A stretch of DNA of 64,000 nucleotides, from assembly GCF_900100795.1 (NCBI RefSeq), contig NZ_FNCO01000010.1, positions 211,911 to 275,910 of the forward strand, read 5' to 3'. How positions within the stretch are numbered: the first letter of the stretch is position 1; each line of letters begins with the position of its first letter. A program made the translations under genes and the position numbers. Origin of the DNA: Pseudomonas abietaniphila. Lineage in GTDB: Bacteria; Pseudomonadota; Gammaproteobacteria; Pseudomonadales; Pseudomonadaceae. Shown piece by piece: positions 1 through 9,141 of the stretch. A model generated the notes under the pieces. It worked only from the letters and a program-made list of their open reading frames with translations, made no database searches and was not told the origin of the DNA.

Positions 1-325
1 AGCGTCCAGCCTGTTTGCCTTTGAAGCGGTGCGCGCCGGCGTGCGAATGTTCCGCTATCAGCCGGGCTTTCTGCATCAGAAGGTGGTGCTGGTGGACAAC
101 GAAATTTCAGCGATCGGGAGCGCCAACCTGGATAACCGCTCGTTTCGCTTGAATTTCGAATTGATGCTGCTGACCGTGGACGAGGATTTCGCCCGGGAAG
201 TCGAGGCCATGCTCAGCGATGACTTCGCCCAGGCGATTGAAATTTCAATCGAGGACAGCAAAGAAACCCATCACTTGCAGCAACTGGGGATGCGCGTCGC
301 GCGGTTGATTTCACCGATCCTCTAA
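1..325 (+). CDS. cls: cardiolipin synthase, C-terminal end (partial)
   Basis: The reading frame is open from the window edge to a TAA at 323-325, so only about the last 107 residues are present. It holds the second phospholipase-D HKD signature: FLHQKVVLVD followed by GSANLDNRSF. Cardiolipin synthases use two such motifs to join phosphatidyl groups into cardiolipin at the inner membrane. The closing region, with an acidic stretch and ARLISPIL end, fits the C terminus of bacterial Cls. The first HKD motif and the membrane segments lie outside the window. Another PLD-family phosphatidyltransferase cannot be excluded from this fragment alone. Confidence 0.85.
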   Translation, partial: ASSLFAFEAVRAGVRMFRYQPGFLHQKVVLVDNEISAIGSANLDNRSFRLNFELMLLTVDEDFAREVEAMLSDDFAQAIEISIEDSKETHHLQQLGMRVARLISPIL

Positions 326-342
326 CATCCTGCAGCGCCAAT

Positions 343-430
343 GTGGGAGCGAATTCATTCGCGAAGCCAAGGTACAGGCGGCACACGTTCAGCGATTGTG
401 CCGCCGTCTCGCGAATGAATTCGCTCCTAC
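343..430. repeat. REP-type palindrome between cls and cfa
   Basis: The arm GTGGGAGCGAATTCATTCGC at 343-362 is answered by its near-exact reverse complement at 409-430. An inner pair, GCGGCAC and GTGCCGC, lies at about 378-405. Such paired, GTGGGAGC-starting palindromes are the common Pseudomonas REP/REPIN repeats. The two genes converge here, so the hairpin may also end their transcripts. Confidence 0.85.
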
Positions 431-452
431 GCAGAACAGACTTCGCCCTGCT

Positions 453-1637
453 TCACGCGTAAAGATCGTCCCGCGTCCACGGCAAGTCATGGCTGCCATC
501 GGGGCGCGGCTTCACCGCCAGGATCTGATGAAGGTTGATCCAGCCTTTGGAAAACGCGTACGCGCAGCCGGCCAGGTAAAGACGGAAGATCCTCAGGGCC
601 TGCTCCGGCACCATCGCCGCCGCCACGTCCAGTTTCTCTTCCAGACGCATGCTCCAGTGATCGAGGGTCCTGGCGTAGTGAAGACGCAGGCTTTCGACGT
701 CGACGACTTCCAGCCCGGCTTCACTGATGAACCCGGTGATCATCGACAGGTGCGGCAGCTCGCCATTTGGAAACACATAGCGGTCGATAAAATCACCCGC
801 GCCGCGCCCTACCGGACGACCGTCGGTGTGCTTGGCGGTGATGCCGTGGTTCATCACCAGACCGCCCTCCTTCACCGCGCCAAACAGGCACTTGGCGTAC
901 AGCTCCAGGTTCGCATGACCAACGTGCTCGAACATACCGACACTGACAATTTTGTCGAAACGACCGTCCTGGGGCAGATCGCGGTAGTCGAGCAATTGCA
1001 GCTCGACACGGTCTTCCAGCCCCTCGGCTTTTACCCGATCTCTGGCCAGCGCCAACTGCTCGCGGCTCAAGGTAATGCCAAACACCTTCACGCCATACTC
1101 TCGCGCCGCGAAGCGTGCCAGGCCGCCCCATCCGCAACCGACATCGAGCAGGTACTCGCCGGGCTTGAGGCGCAGCTTGCGACACAGGTGGTCGAACTTG
1201 TCCTGCTGCGCTTGCTCCAGCGTTTCGTGGCCTGTCTTGAAGTAGGCGCAGGAATAGACCATCTCCTTGTCCAGCCACAACTGGTAGAAGGCATTGGAAA
1301 GGTCGTAGTGGTAGGAGATCGACTTGGCGTCGGTTTCTTTGTCGTGTTCCGTGCGCACCGGGACGACGTTGTCGTCTTCGTCCACCAGGGCGGCGGTCAA
1401 CTCATCGCACACCCGCATGACTTCGCTGATCGAGCCTTCGAGTTCAAGCCGGCCTTCAACGAACGCGCTGCCCAGCAGATCAAGGCTGGGGTGCGAGAAA
1501 TCGGAAACCAATGAAGGGTCTTTGACGACGATGGTGACGCTGGGATCAGTCCCCAGATCAAACTCGTTGCCGTCCCAAAGCTTGAGTCGCAGTGGTAGAT
1601 GAAGTTTCTGTAACGCCGGTGGAAGTTGCGCGAGCAT
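453..1637 (-). CDS. cyclopropane-fatty-acyl-phospholipid synthase family methyltransferase
   Basis: A 394-residue SAM-dependent methyltransferase of the CFA synthase family. The enzyme adds a methylene bridge to unsaturated acyl chains of membrane phospholipids. The SAM-binding loop VGCGWGG lies at about residues 166-172. The family motif YSCAYF is near 130, and GMFEHVGH follows the Rossmann core. The length matches family members. The start is placed at the ATG at 1635-1637 (MLAQLPPAL) because a GGGGG stretch sits just upstream and this is the usual N terminus. An ATG nine codons earlier is possible. It converges with cls across the REP element. It could be a CfaB-like paralogue rather than the main CFA synthase. 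Confidence 0.88.
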   Translation of the reverse strand: MLAQLPPALQKLHLPLRLKLWDGNEFDLGTDPSVTIVVKDPSLVSDFSHPSLDLLGSAFVEGRLELEGSISEVMRVCDELTAALVDEDDNVVPVRTEHDKETDAKSISYHYDLSNAFYQLWLDKEMVYSCAYFKTGHETLEQAQQDKFDHLCRKLRLKPGEYLLDVGCGWGGLARFAAREYGVKVFGITLSREQLALARDRVKAEGLEDRVELQLLDYRDLPQDGRFDKIVSVGMFEHVGHANLELYAKCLFGAVKEGGLVMNHGITAKHTDGRPVGRGAGDFIDRYVFPNGELPHLSMITGFISEAGLEVVDVESLRLHYARTLDHWSMRLEEKLDVAAAMVPEQALRIFRLYLAGCAYAFSKGWINLHQILAVKPRPDGSHDLPWTRDDLYA

Positions 1638-1916
1638 TGAGAAAACCCCCTGATCCAGGAACACGGAAAAGGGTAGTCCAAAACCGATTCCACGTAGGAA
1701 TCGTCAGGCTATCGGCTTTTTGAATAACGACGGTGAACCAGAATGCGGGCCTTCCATGCGCCCCGGGGTTCTAGCCAATTTGAAGCCTGCGATGGAGCAC
1801 CCTCTTCATGACTGTAGGATAATTTGTTACAGAGTTCTTCAAAGCTCAAGCGAATTTTTATACTTAGCCAAGGCCTCTAACCCGGCGCTCTCAGAGAAAG
1901 CGCCGAATACAAAGGC

Positions 1917-3872
1917 TTACGCGGGATTGTGAAATTTTGCGATCGGTTCGTGGAAGCGCAACAAACGGCCAGCATTGCCCAGCACCAGCAGGGTGCTGAG
2001 GTTGTGCAAAACCGCCGCAATCATCGCACCTGCGGCGCCAAGCACGCCGAACGCGGCAAGTGCAACGATGGCCAGCGTCCAGCCCAGACCGATGATCACA
2101 TTGACCTGCAGCGTGTGTCGGCACTGGCGGCTCAGGCGCACGCAGGTGCCCAGGCGACGCAGGTCGCTGCCGATCAGCACGATGTCGGCGGAAGCCAGCG
2201 CGATGTCGGCACCGCCAGCGCCCATGGCAACGCCTACGACGCCCGCTTTCAAGGCCAGCGAGTCGTTGATGCCATCGCCGACCACCATCGGCCGAAAGCC
2301 GCTCTTGATCTCGCCCATCACGCGATTGAGCTTGTCCTCAGGCAAGGCCTGGGCATGGATGTCGCTGATGCCCACTTCGTGCCCCAAGGTGTCAGCCACA
2401 CTCTGACGGTCACCGGTCAGCAACAACTGACGCCCCATCCCCAGATCACGCAGCTCGCTCAACGCTTGACGCGCCTCAGGCTTGAGGCTGTCGGCCAGCA
2501 GGAGCCAGGCGAGGAACACACCGTCGACTGCCAATCCGGCAATCGGGCCGTCGTGATTGGGAACCGGCGACGTCGGGATGCCCAACTGGGCGAACAATTC
2601 AGGACGCCCCAACGCCGCTTCGCCTCGCGCAGTCTGCGCAACGACACCCAGGCCCTGACGCTCGCGAATGTCTTCCAGCGCCAGCAAGTCCTTTTTTTCC
2701 ACCAGCCCCGCAAGCGCACGACTGACCGGATGGCTGCTCGCCGAACCGAGGCTCGCCGCCAGCGCGGCCACGTCCTCGCCTGCGCCCTCCTCGGCCTGTA
2801 TCGACTGCAGGCGAAGGCTGCCGTACGTGAGCGTCCCGGTCTTGTCGACGACCAGCGACGTCAGGTCGGCCAACTCCTCAAGGAATGCCGAGCTGCGAAT
2901 CAGAATGCCGTGACGCGCCGCCACCGCGATCCCGGCAATGGCCGTCGCGGGCGCCGACAGCACCAGTGCACACGGGCATGCGGCGACCAGCACCGCGAGC
3001 ATGGCTTGCGCGTTATTGGTGATGAACCAGGTGACGGCCGCGATCAGCAACACCAGCACCATGTAACTGCCGGCGTATCGCTCCAGCAGGCGTGTAATCG
3101 GTGGTTTGGAACGTTCGGCGCTCTGCATCAGGGCGATGACCTTGCCCAGCGTCGACTCGTTACCGATGCGCGTCACTTCGATGCGCAGCAGGCCGTCGAG
3201 GTTGATCGCACCGCCAAACACTTCCATGCCGGCACGCGCTTCCAGCGGCACTGATTCTCCGGTGATGGGCGCTGTGTCGAGGCTCGCCTGTCCGGACATC
3301 ACCAGACCGTCGGCCGGCACCCGATCGCCCGCGCGTACCTCTACCCGATCACCGGCCACCAGCGAGCCGTTATCGACTTCACGGATCGAGCCGTCGGCAG
3401 CGATCAGGCGCGCATGGCTTCGAGTCAGGCGACCCAACGCCTGAATCGCTTCCTGAGAACCGATGACGCTGCGCTCTTCCAGCACGTGGCCGAAGATCAT
3501 GATGATGGGCAGCAAGGCGGCGGTCATGAGGTCACCCGTGGCCCAGGCACCCAGCATCGCCAACGCGATCAGTTGGTCGGTGATGCCGTGCAGACTGGGA
3601 TAGCGCAGGCTGTGCCAGCCGGCACTAACCACCGGAATTGCCACCAGCAATGAGGCGGCGCCCAGCAATAACTGACTGACGCCGACTTGCTCAGGCGCAA
3701 AAAACCGCCAGACCAAACCCAACGCCAACAACCCCAGCGCGAGCATTGCCAGCGTCAGTTGGCGGGCGGCGCTGCGCTGTTCTTTGCCGGTCAGCATGCT
3801 GCCAGGTGCGGGCGAGTCGTTGTGGTCGTGCGCGTGTTCATCCGCGTGGTTGTGTACAGCTTCGCCACTCAT
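1917..3872 (-). CDS. heavy-metal P-type ATPase (CPC type, His-rich N terminus)
   Basis: A 651-residue P1B-type ATPase that pumps a transition metal across the inner membrane. Visible landmarks are TGES 204-207, the CPC metal site 299-301 in the membrane, the phosphorylated Asp in DKTGT (D343), the HP motif 381-382 and GDGIND 532-537. There is no CxxC HMA domain. Instead residues 8-17 are rich in His (HNHADEHAHDH), which suggests Zn, Ni or Cu handling but does not fix the metal. It is the last gene of a four-gene operon, and its ATG overlaps the stop of the upstream SPFH gene by four bases. The partnership with three SPFH proteins is unusual for a metal pump (see findings). Confidence 0.92.
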   Translation of the reverse strand: MSGEAVHNHADEHAHDHNDSPAPGSMLTGKEQRSAARQLTLAMLALGLLALGLVWRFFAPEQVGVSQLLLGAASLLVAIPVVSAGWHSLRYPSLHGITDQLIALAMLGAWATGDLMTAALLPIIMIFGHVLEERSVIGSQEAIQALGRLTRSHARLIAADGSIREVDNGSLVAGDRVEVRAGDRVPADGLVMSGQASLDTAPITGESVPLEARAGMEVFGGAINLDGLLRIEVTRIGNESTLGKVIALMQSAERSKPPITRLLERYAGSYMVLVLLIAAVTWFITNNAQAMLAVLVAACPCALVLSAPATAIAGIAVAARHGILIRSSAFLEELADLTSLVVDKTGTLTYGSLRLQSIQAEEGAGEDVAALAASLGSASSHPVSRALAGLVEKKDLLALEDIRERQGLGVVAQTARGEAALGRPELFAQLGIPTSPVPNHDGPIAGLAVDGVFLAWLLLADSLKPEARQALSELRDLGMGRQLLLTGDRQSVADTLGHEVGISDIHAQALPEDKLNRVMGEIKSGFRPMVVGDGINDSLALKAGVVGVAMGAGGADIALASADIVLIGSDLRRLGTCVRLSRQCRHTLQVNVIIGLGWTLAIVALAAFGVLGAAGAMIAAVLHNLSTLLVLGNAGRLLRFHEPIAKFHNPA

Positions 3873-4936
3873 TTGTCAGCTCCCTGAATGATCAGGCGTG
3901 AATCGTCATGGGGATCGACCGTCGTCACGGAACCGGCCTGTTTGAGAATGCCCGGCACACGCTCGCGGTAAATGCGCAGCAGCAGGCCAGGGTCGCTCTT
4001 GTTCTGGATCGACTGCGCCAGACCGGTCACAGCAGCGGTGTCGGTCTGTGCTTTGGCCAATCGTTCGGACGCCTGGGCGTGAGCAACCTGCAAGGTACGA
4101 TCGGCCTGTTGGTTGGCGGTCTGATTGGCTTTTTCCGCATCGGTACGGGCGTTGGCCACCGCCTGATCGGCCTGTTGGCTGGCGGTCAAAACAGCATTGA
4201 ATGCGTTCACGGCCGCTGCAGGCAGGCTGGATTGCACGTCCACCCGAACCACCTCCACGCCCAATCCGACGCCCGTTGCCGTCAGTTCATCAAGGCGCTT
4301 GTTGATGCCTTGCACCAGATCGCCACGCAGACGCTCGCGACGCTCGGCCGACTGACTGTCCGACCCGACCAACTCAGGCCGCGCCACCAGAATCGTGTCC
4401 AGATCCCGCGCCGCCGTGAGGCTGACGGCGCTGCGATTCACCAAACGGTCCAGCGCTGGCAACACGTGCTCGCCCTGCAACACAAACTCACGCGGGTCGG
4501 TGACCTTGTAGTACGCCGTCACATCCAGCTGCACCACACCCGCATCACCGGTCAGCAGATAACCGGACCCCGCCAGCGCATCACTCATGGGCGTGGCGAA
4601 GCTGGTGACCTTGTCAGCCGCCAATGCGGTGGGCGAGCGCAGCAAGGTTTCCACATGCCGCTCAATCACTCGATCTGCCGAGGGCAGCAGCACGACCTGT
4701 TCGAAAGGTTGCGGCCAGGCTAACAACAGGCCTGCGTTCTGTACCCGATCGAGCTCGCCGAAGCGGAACACCACGGCACGGTTTTGCGGGTCGATCTGAC
4801 GCACGTTGGACACGGCCCAGCCGAGCGCGGCCAGCAACGTGACCACGTACAGCCCCAAAAACGCCAACCGGCTGGCCTGCAACCACGGGCTGTTGACCAC
4901 GGGACGCTCGACCTGCATCGAGTCCTGGTCACTCAT
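3869..4936 (-). CDS. SPFH/Band-7 membrane protein, HflK-like
   Basis: A 355-residue protein of the stomatin/prohibitin/flotillin/HflK-C superfamily. One membrane helix lies at about residues 25-46. The SPFH domain starts at IDPQNRAVVFRFGELD. An Ala/Gln-rich coiled coil follows at about 235-305. HflK and HflC form large cages that gate the FtsH protease. This copy is a paralogue, not the housekeeping hflK next to hflX. It overlaps both neighbours by four bases (ATGA), which indicates translational coupling. The partner is likely the next SPFH gene. Its function beside a metal ATPase is unknown. Confidence 0.85.
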   Translation of the reverse strand: MSDQDSMQVERPVVNSPWLQASRLAFLGLYVVTLLAALGWAVSNVRQIDPQNRAVVFRFGELDRVQNAGLLLAWPQPFEQVVLLPSADRVIERHVETLLRSPTALAADKVTSFATPMSDALAGSGYLLTGDAGVVQLDVTAYYKVTDPREFVLQGEHVLPALDRLVNRSAVSLTAARDLDTILVARPELVGSDSQSAERRERLRGDLVQGINKRLDELTATGVGLGVEVVRVDVQSSLPAAAVNAFNAVLTASQQADQAVANARTDAEKANQTANQQADRTLQVAHAQASERLAKAQTDTAAVTGLAQSIQNKSDPGLLLRIYRERVPGILKQAGSVTTVDPHDDSRLIIQGADK

Positions 4937-5973
4937 GGTTGCGTTCCAGCCTTGCCATCCTGCTTCCCGTCCAACTGGGGCGGACCGTCTACCAACACAC
5001 GGAACGGCGCGGCATCGGTGCGCAAGATCAGCTTGGTGGTCGGGCCCACGACGGTGCCGAGGGTGTCGAGCGAGCGCAGCAGGTTGTACAGCTGCGGCGA
5101 GCTGGCGTAAGCGCGGCCATAAATCAACGCCGCTTCGACGCGGGACTGGGCTTCAATGTCGGCGGCTTTCACGGTGGCATCCGCCTCAACGATCCGCGCA
5201 TCACGTTCGGCAGCCGAACGAATCTGCGCGGCTTCGCGCTTGCCGATCGCCGTGCGTTCGGTGGCGATGGTTTCACGCTCGGCGCGCATGCGGTCGACCG
5301 TGGCATTGAGGGTTACCGAAGGCAGCGTCAGACGCTCGACACCCACCTGCAGGACGCGTACGCCATAAGTGGTCAGCAGTTGCTTGTCGATCTGCTGACG
5401 CAGCTGGTTTTCGAAATCGGCGATGCGCACCTGACTGGCGTCGGTATTGATCAGACTCGACAGGTCGAAACTCGCGGCGGTGGTCTCCAGTGCGGAGCCC
5501 ACAAACGTACGGATCTGGCGGGCGGCTTCATCCGGCTGATTCTGCACGGCGCGCATGAAGCGTTTCACGTTGTCGGGGTCGCCCTGCACCTGCCAGGCGA
5601 CATACGCCTGAACGATGATGCGCAGGCCGTCGCGGGTGCCGACATCCTGCAAGCCGCTTGATGTCGTGCGCAGGCGCAGGTCCACAGGAATTGCGGCTTC
5701 GAACGGCGCAGGCCAGCGCCAGCTCAGGCCCGGGTCTAGCAATACGCGGGACGGATTGCCGAAGCGCGTCACCACCGTCGCCTCGCCGCAACGCACCTGC
5801 ACCAGGCTCGCAGCGGCCACGGCAAACGCGATCAGCACGGCTGCCAGTGACGCGCGACGCCAGGGAAAGGCTGCCGGGCCCGACGCTTCACCGTGATGGT
5901 GATGCCCGTGATGATGACCGCCATGGTCATGACCTGCATGGTCGTGGTGATCGTGGTTATGAAACAGACTCAA
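4933..5973 (-). CDS. SPFH/Band-7 membrane protein, HflC-like, with His-rich head
   Basis: A 346-residue SPFH protein. The first 28 residues contain 14 His in an HDHHDHAGHDH-like pattern, which looks like a cytoplasmic metal-binding tail. A membrane helix follows at about 39-60, then the SPFH domain (EATVVTRFGNP onward) and a coiled coil rich in Arg/Glu/Ala at about 225-285. The start codon is TTG at 5971-5973, chosen because AAGGAG stands seven bases upstream; no ATG in frame keeps the His tail. The stop overlaps the following gene by four bases. The His tail resembles those of Zn/Ni transport accessories and links the SPFH pair to the metal ATPase. Confidence 0.84.
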   Translation of the reverse strand: MSLFHNHDHHDHAGHDHGGHHHGHHHHGEASGPAAFPWRRASLAAVLIAFAVAAASLVQVRCGEATVVTRFGNPSRVLLDPGLSWRWPAPFEAAIPVDLRLRTTSSGLQDVGTRDGLRIIVQAYVAWQVQGDPDNVKRFMRAVQNQPDEAARQIRTFVGSALETTAASFDLSSLINTDASQVRIADFENQLRQQIDKQLLTTYGVRVLQVGVERLTLPSVTLNATVDRMRAERETIATERTAIGKREAAQIRSAAERDARIVEADATVKAADIEAQSRVEAALIYGRAYASSPQLYNLLRSLDTLGTVVGPTTKLILRTDAAPFRVLVDGPPQLDGKQDGKAGTQP

Positions 5974-5984
5974 GGGAGGACTCC

Positions 5985-7946
5985 TTATTCAGCCGAAGGC
6001 TGTTCAGCTGACTTGGACGACGCGGGGTCGACCGGGAGGGTGAAAGAACGCAGATCGATGGTGGGCGCACTGGTGCCGCCCAGGCGATGATCGAGCACCA
6101 GCAGTTTGGCGTGGGTCATGCCCAGCGTCAGTTGGCTCAGGTACTGCTCCAGCAGAAACGCCTGACCCGCCTTGGCATAACCCTGTTGTTCGGCACTGAA
6201 GCGCAGGTCGGCACTCTGGGCGGTCGACATGACTTCACGCGAATTGGCGGCCGCCTGATCGTGGGCGATGCTGGCATGCAGCTGCGCCAGGTTCGCCTGA
6301 TCCGCCGCGGCGCCGCGCTCACGGGCGATCAATGCCTGCGCGCTGATCTGCGCGGCCTGCACGGCGTGATAGGCGTTGGCGGCGCCCGCAGGCGGATGAA
6401 TCGACTCCACCACCGTGGCGAGAATCTCCACGCCGCTGTCGAGCTTTTTCAAGTCGCGCGCGACGGCATTGCCGATGTCGGCCGCCAGATCCGTGCGTTG
6501 CTCACCCAGTAATTCATCGAGGGTGCGCGACGCGAAATCGTGGACTAGCACGCGGCTGGCGGTGCTGCGAATCAGGCTGGGGATGTCGGCGCTGTTGTAC
6601 GTCGCCGCCATGGCGGCCTCGTCGTCCAGGCCAATGCGATAAACGAAGCGCACGTCCATGTTGACGATCTGGAAGCTCTGCTTGTCGCCCGAGCCGCTGG
6701 CGATCACCTGCGACTTGTCGTTGATGTGCGTGGCGTCCCAGAGTCGATTGGCAACGGCGGGCGGCGGACCTTCGGCGGGATCCAGGGTCTGCTCCGTGCT
6801 GGCGCCTTCGGAAACACTGGTCGCCAGCTCGTGAACCACGCCGTTTTCGACCGGCAGTACCGTCCCGAACGGCCACGGCAGGCCGGCGTGCAGCCCAGGC
6901 CCCATGACCTCGACCGGTTTACCGAAACGCTCGTAGATGCCTCGGCCCTGCATGGGAATTTCGTGTACACCGCTGAGCGCCCAGCCGAGGGCAACGATCA
7001 CCGCCATCACGGGCAGGAACGCCCGACGCATGTAGGTAAACGCCCAGATCTGCCGCAAGTCGATGCCAAAGCGGTTGTGCAATTCGTTCTGCAACGCTGT
7101 CAGCGGACGCGGTGGCCAGCGCAGCAAGCCGGCGGCGAAGCTGCTGGCGACCAGACGCGGCTCCAGGCGCTCGTTGCGCGGGCTGAAGATCGACAGCAGT
7201 GCACGGATCAACAGTTCGACAGCGACCAGCCCCGGGAGCAGCCCGATCAGCACGGCCAGTCGAGCGGGCCAGACGCGATCTGCGGAAGAAAAGAACAGAC
7301 AGAAGGCGGCGATCAGCAACGTACCAATGGCCACCCGGCTGATCTGGGCCAACTGCTCGGCTTCTGGCCAGCTCGCTTCGGATTCGTTACTGAACTGACG
7401 CTCGAGCACCAGCAGACCAAAGCCGATCAGCAGCAACAATCCACCGACCACGCTCCCCGTCAGGCCGACACTGCTGCCGACCAGGGTCATGTTCCAGATC
7501 ATCGAAATACTGATCAGCGCTAGCAACGCCCATCCCGCCAACCAGAACACCGGCGTGCCGATCTGCCCGACCATCGACGTCCCGGCACTACCGATGCGCC
7601 CAAGCAGGCGGTCATACCAACCCGGCTGCTCGTTCTCGGTTTGCTCATCGACCGCGATCACTGCTTCATCAGGTGCAATGACGTGGGCGCGCCACAGCGC
7701 AACGACCTGCGCCGACTGCAGCGCCGCAGCGAGCACCAACAGACTGGCCGCGCTGTTGGTCAGCACCGCGGTCCACAGCGAATTGGGAGAAAACAGGTCG
7801 ACGAACAACGACACCACAAGACCCAGCACACCCATGGCGCCCAGCACGTAGGTCAGTCGCGACAGGCGCGCGGCCTGAAAACTCGCACGCTGGAACCTCG
7901 GCAGGCTTGCCGGCTCAGCCCCTTCAACATCCAGATCAACCCGCAT
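5985..7946 (-). CDS. large polytopic SPFH protein (HflK-like fusion)
   Basis: A 653-residue protein. The N-terminal half carries about six to seven hydrophobic helices (near residues 30-50, 58-82, 133-190, 203-252). The C-terminal half, from about 315, has another helix followed by an HflK-like SPFH domain (GRGIYERFGKPVEVMGPGLH) and an Ala/Gln-rich helical tail. The start is the ATG at 7944-7946 because GGAG lies five bases upstream; a GTG two codons earlier overlaps that ribosome site. It is the first gene of the operon, with 11 bases to the next. Fusion of a polytopic region with SPFH is unlike E. coli HflK and its role is unknown. Confidence 0.8.
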   Translation of the reverse strand: MRVDLDVEGAEPASLPRFQRASFQAARLSRLTYVLGAMGVLGLVVSLFVDLFSPNSLWTAVLTNSAASLLVLAAALQSAQVVALWRAHVIAPDEAVIAVDEQTENEQPGWYDRLLGRIGSAGTSMVGQIGTPVFWLAGWALLALISISMIWNMTLVGSSVGLTGSVVGGLLLLIGFGLLVLERQFSNESEASWPEAEQLAQISRVAIGTLLIAAFCLFFSSADRVWPARLAVLIGLLPGLVAVELLIRALLSIFSPRNERLEPRLVASSFAAGLLRWPPRPLTALQNELHNRFGIDLRQIWAFTYMRRAFLPVMAVIVALGWALSGVHEIPMQGRGIYERFGKPVEVMGPGLHAGLPWPFGTVLPVENGVVHELATSVSEGASTEQTLDPAEGPPPAVANRLWDATHINDKSQVIASGSGDKQSFQIVNMDVRFVYRIGLDDEAAMAATYNSADIPSLIRSTASRVLVHDFASRTLDELLGEQRTDLAADIGNAVARDLKKLDSGVEILATVVESIHPPAGAANAYHAVQAAQISAQALIARERGAAADQANLAQLHASIAHDQAAANSREVMSTAQSADLRFSAEQQGYAKAGQAFLLEQYLSQLTLGMTHAKLLVLDHRLGGTSAPTIDLRSFTLPVDPASSKSAEQPSAE

Positions 7947-8277
7947 CGACACTCCAAAACCTGCTGAACGCTGTATTCATCACCCTTCCCGTTCGTTTCA
8001 GGCCTGCTTATCAACACGCCCAAACACCGTTTTACGGGGCGTTACGATATAACAGAAGTAGTGAAATTTTCGTCTGGTAATTGCAGGCCTGCATGACGAA
8101 TTATTCACTCAGACAGCCCGTAGACAGGTTAGCCCTTCATGGGCTGGACCCATCTGGCTGCTAAGCAGACCGCGTCTTACTCCGGGCGCATAACAACGTC
8201 AGCATGCCGGGCCTGCACAACCAAAAACCTTGCACTATGCTCCCAGACAGTTATCCACAGGGAGCTGGCCTGCGATC
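7947..8277. other. divergent intergenic region
   Basis: This holds the promoters of the SPFH/ATPase operon (minus) and of the CDP-alcohol-transferase-like gene (plus). An exact TTATCCACA nonamer is at 8251-8259. A rather AT-rich stretch is at 8040-8110. I see no convincing operator or small gene. Confidence 0.5.
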
Positions 8278-8910
8278 ATGCTCACCCCACTCAGAACCGG
8301 GCTGCAGAAACTTCTGCATCCGCTGGCCAAAATCCTGTTCGATGACGGCGTACGCGCCATCCATGTGACGTCGTGCGCAGGACTCATTTCAGTGGCCGTC
8401 GGCGTACTCGTCGCGGCATTCGCCTTTCATCCCTGGATCTTCGTTCTGATCCCGATCTGGATACTCATTCGCATGCTCTTCAATGCCGTCGAAGCGGTGC
8501 TGATCAGCGAATTCGGCCAACATTCCCGCCTCGGAACCTGCGCCCACGAACTCAGCCGTATTGTGGCCGAAACCGCGCTATTCCTGCCGTTTGCGGTCAT
8601 TCCAAAGGTCAGCCTCCTGCTGATTCTAACCGTCACCTTACTGGCAATCTTCAGTGAGTTTGCAGGTCTGCTCGGTCCGCTCATCAAGGCATCGCGGCGC
8701 CATGACGGCCCGTTGAAAAGTGACATGCGTCTGGTGTGCTTTGGCGTTTTCGGTGCGGGAATCGGCTCGGGCTATGTACTCACTGCGCCGATCAATATTG
8801 CCCTCGCGGTAATGACTGTCCTGCTGTTGATCACCATCTTTGCCCGCATTCGTCGCGCCGTCGCGGAGGTGACCAAGCCCCCGACGGTGGAGGTTTATGC
8901 ACCGGACTGA
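8278..8910 (+). CDS. CDP-alcohol phosphatidyltransferase-like membrane protein, catalytic motif degenerate
   Basis: A 210-residue membrane protein with about five helices. Its layout follows a CDP-alcohol phosphatidyltransferase: a DDG-VRAIHVTSCAGLIS N-terminal helix, then RMLFNAVEAVLISEFGQHS, RLGTCAHELSRIVAETALFLPF, then further helices. Active relatives have a D-x2-D-G-x2-A-R-x8/9-G-x3-D-x3-D signature at this spot. Here the acidic positions read N-x2-E-A and the AR and later Asp residues are missing. It is therefore probably not a working transferase, or it uses another chemistry. The ATG at 8278 is preferred to the alternative start at 8230 because GGAG lies upstream. It stands alone between two divergent or independent transcripts. 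Confidence 0.6.
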   Translation: MLTPLRTGLQKLLHPLAKILFDDGVRAIHVTSCAGLISVAVGVLVAAFAFHPWIFVLIPIWILIRMLFNAVEAVLISEFGQHSRLGTCAHELSRIVAETALFLPFAVIPKVSLLLILTVTLLAIFSEFAGLLGPLIKASRRHDGPLKSDMRLVCFGVFGAGIGSGYVLTAPINIALAVMTVLLLITIFARIRRAVAEVTKPPTVEVYAPD

Positions 8911-9141
8911 GCGAACTGTTTCAACAGCTTTACACACAACCTGCCAACACGTTATCCACAGGCGAACTTCATACCAGCACGTTGCCTCTTGATGCCCCTT
9001 GAAAAGCACAGTGCTTGACCTCAACTCCAACCTGAACACATATTACGATCATAATTTAAGTGATCCCGGTTCTTTCGAGACATTTTTGGAGAGCGGGCTA
9101 CGCTTCCCTCCATTGTCGATTTTTCATTCAGGAGTGCGCTC

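Noticed and set aside
396..1514. Long plus-strand frame opposite the cyclopropane synthase
   Set aside because: It is the antisense shadow of a clear methyltransferase gene and its translation shows no domain. Similar long antisense frames at 1929-3254, 12000-13438, 15514-16677, 25215-26675 and 34438-35964 were left out for the same reason.
3869..5973. Housekeeping hflK-hflC
   Set aside because: The housekeeping pair lies with hfq-hflX in Pseudomonas. These copies have His-rich heads and are coupled to a metal ATPase.
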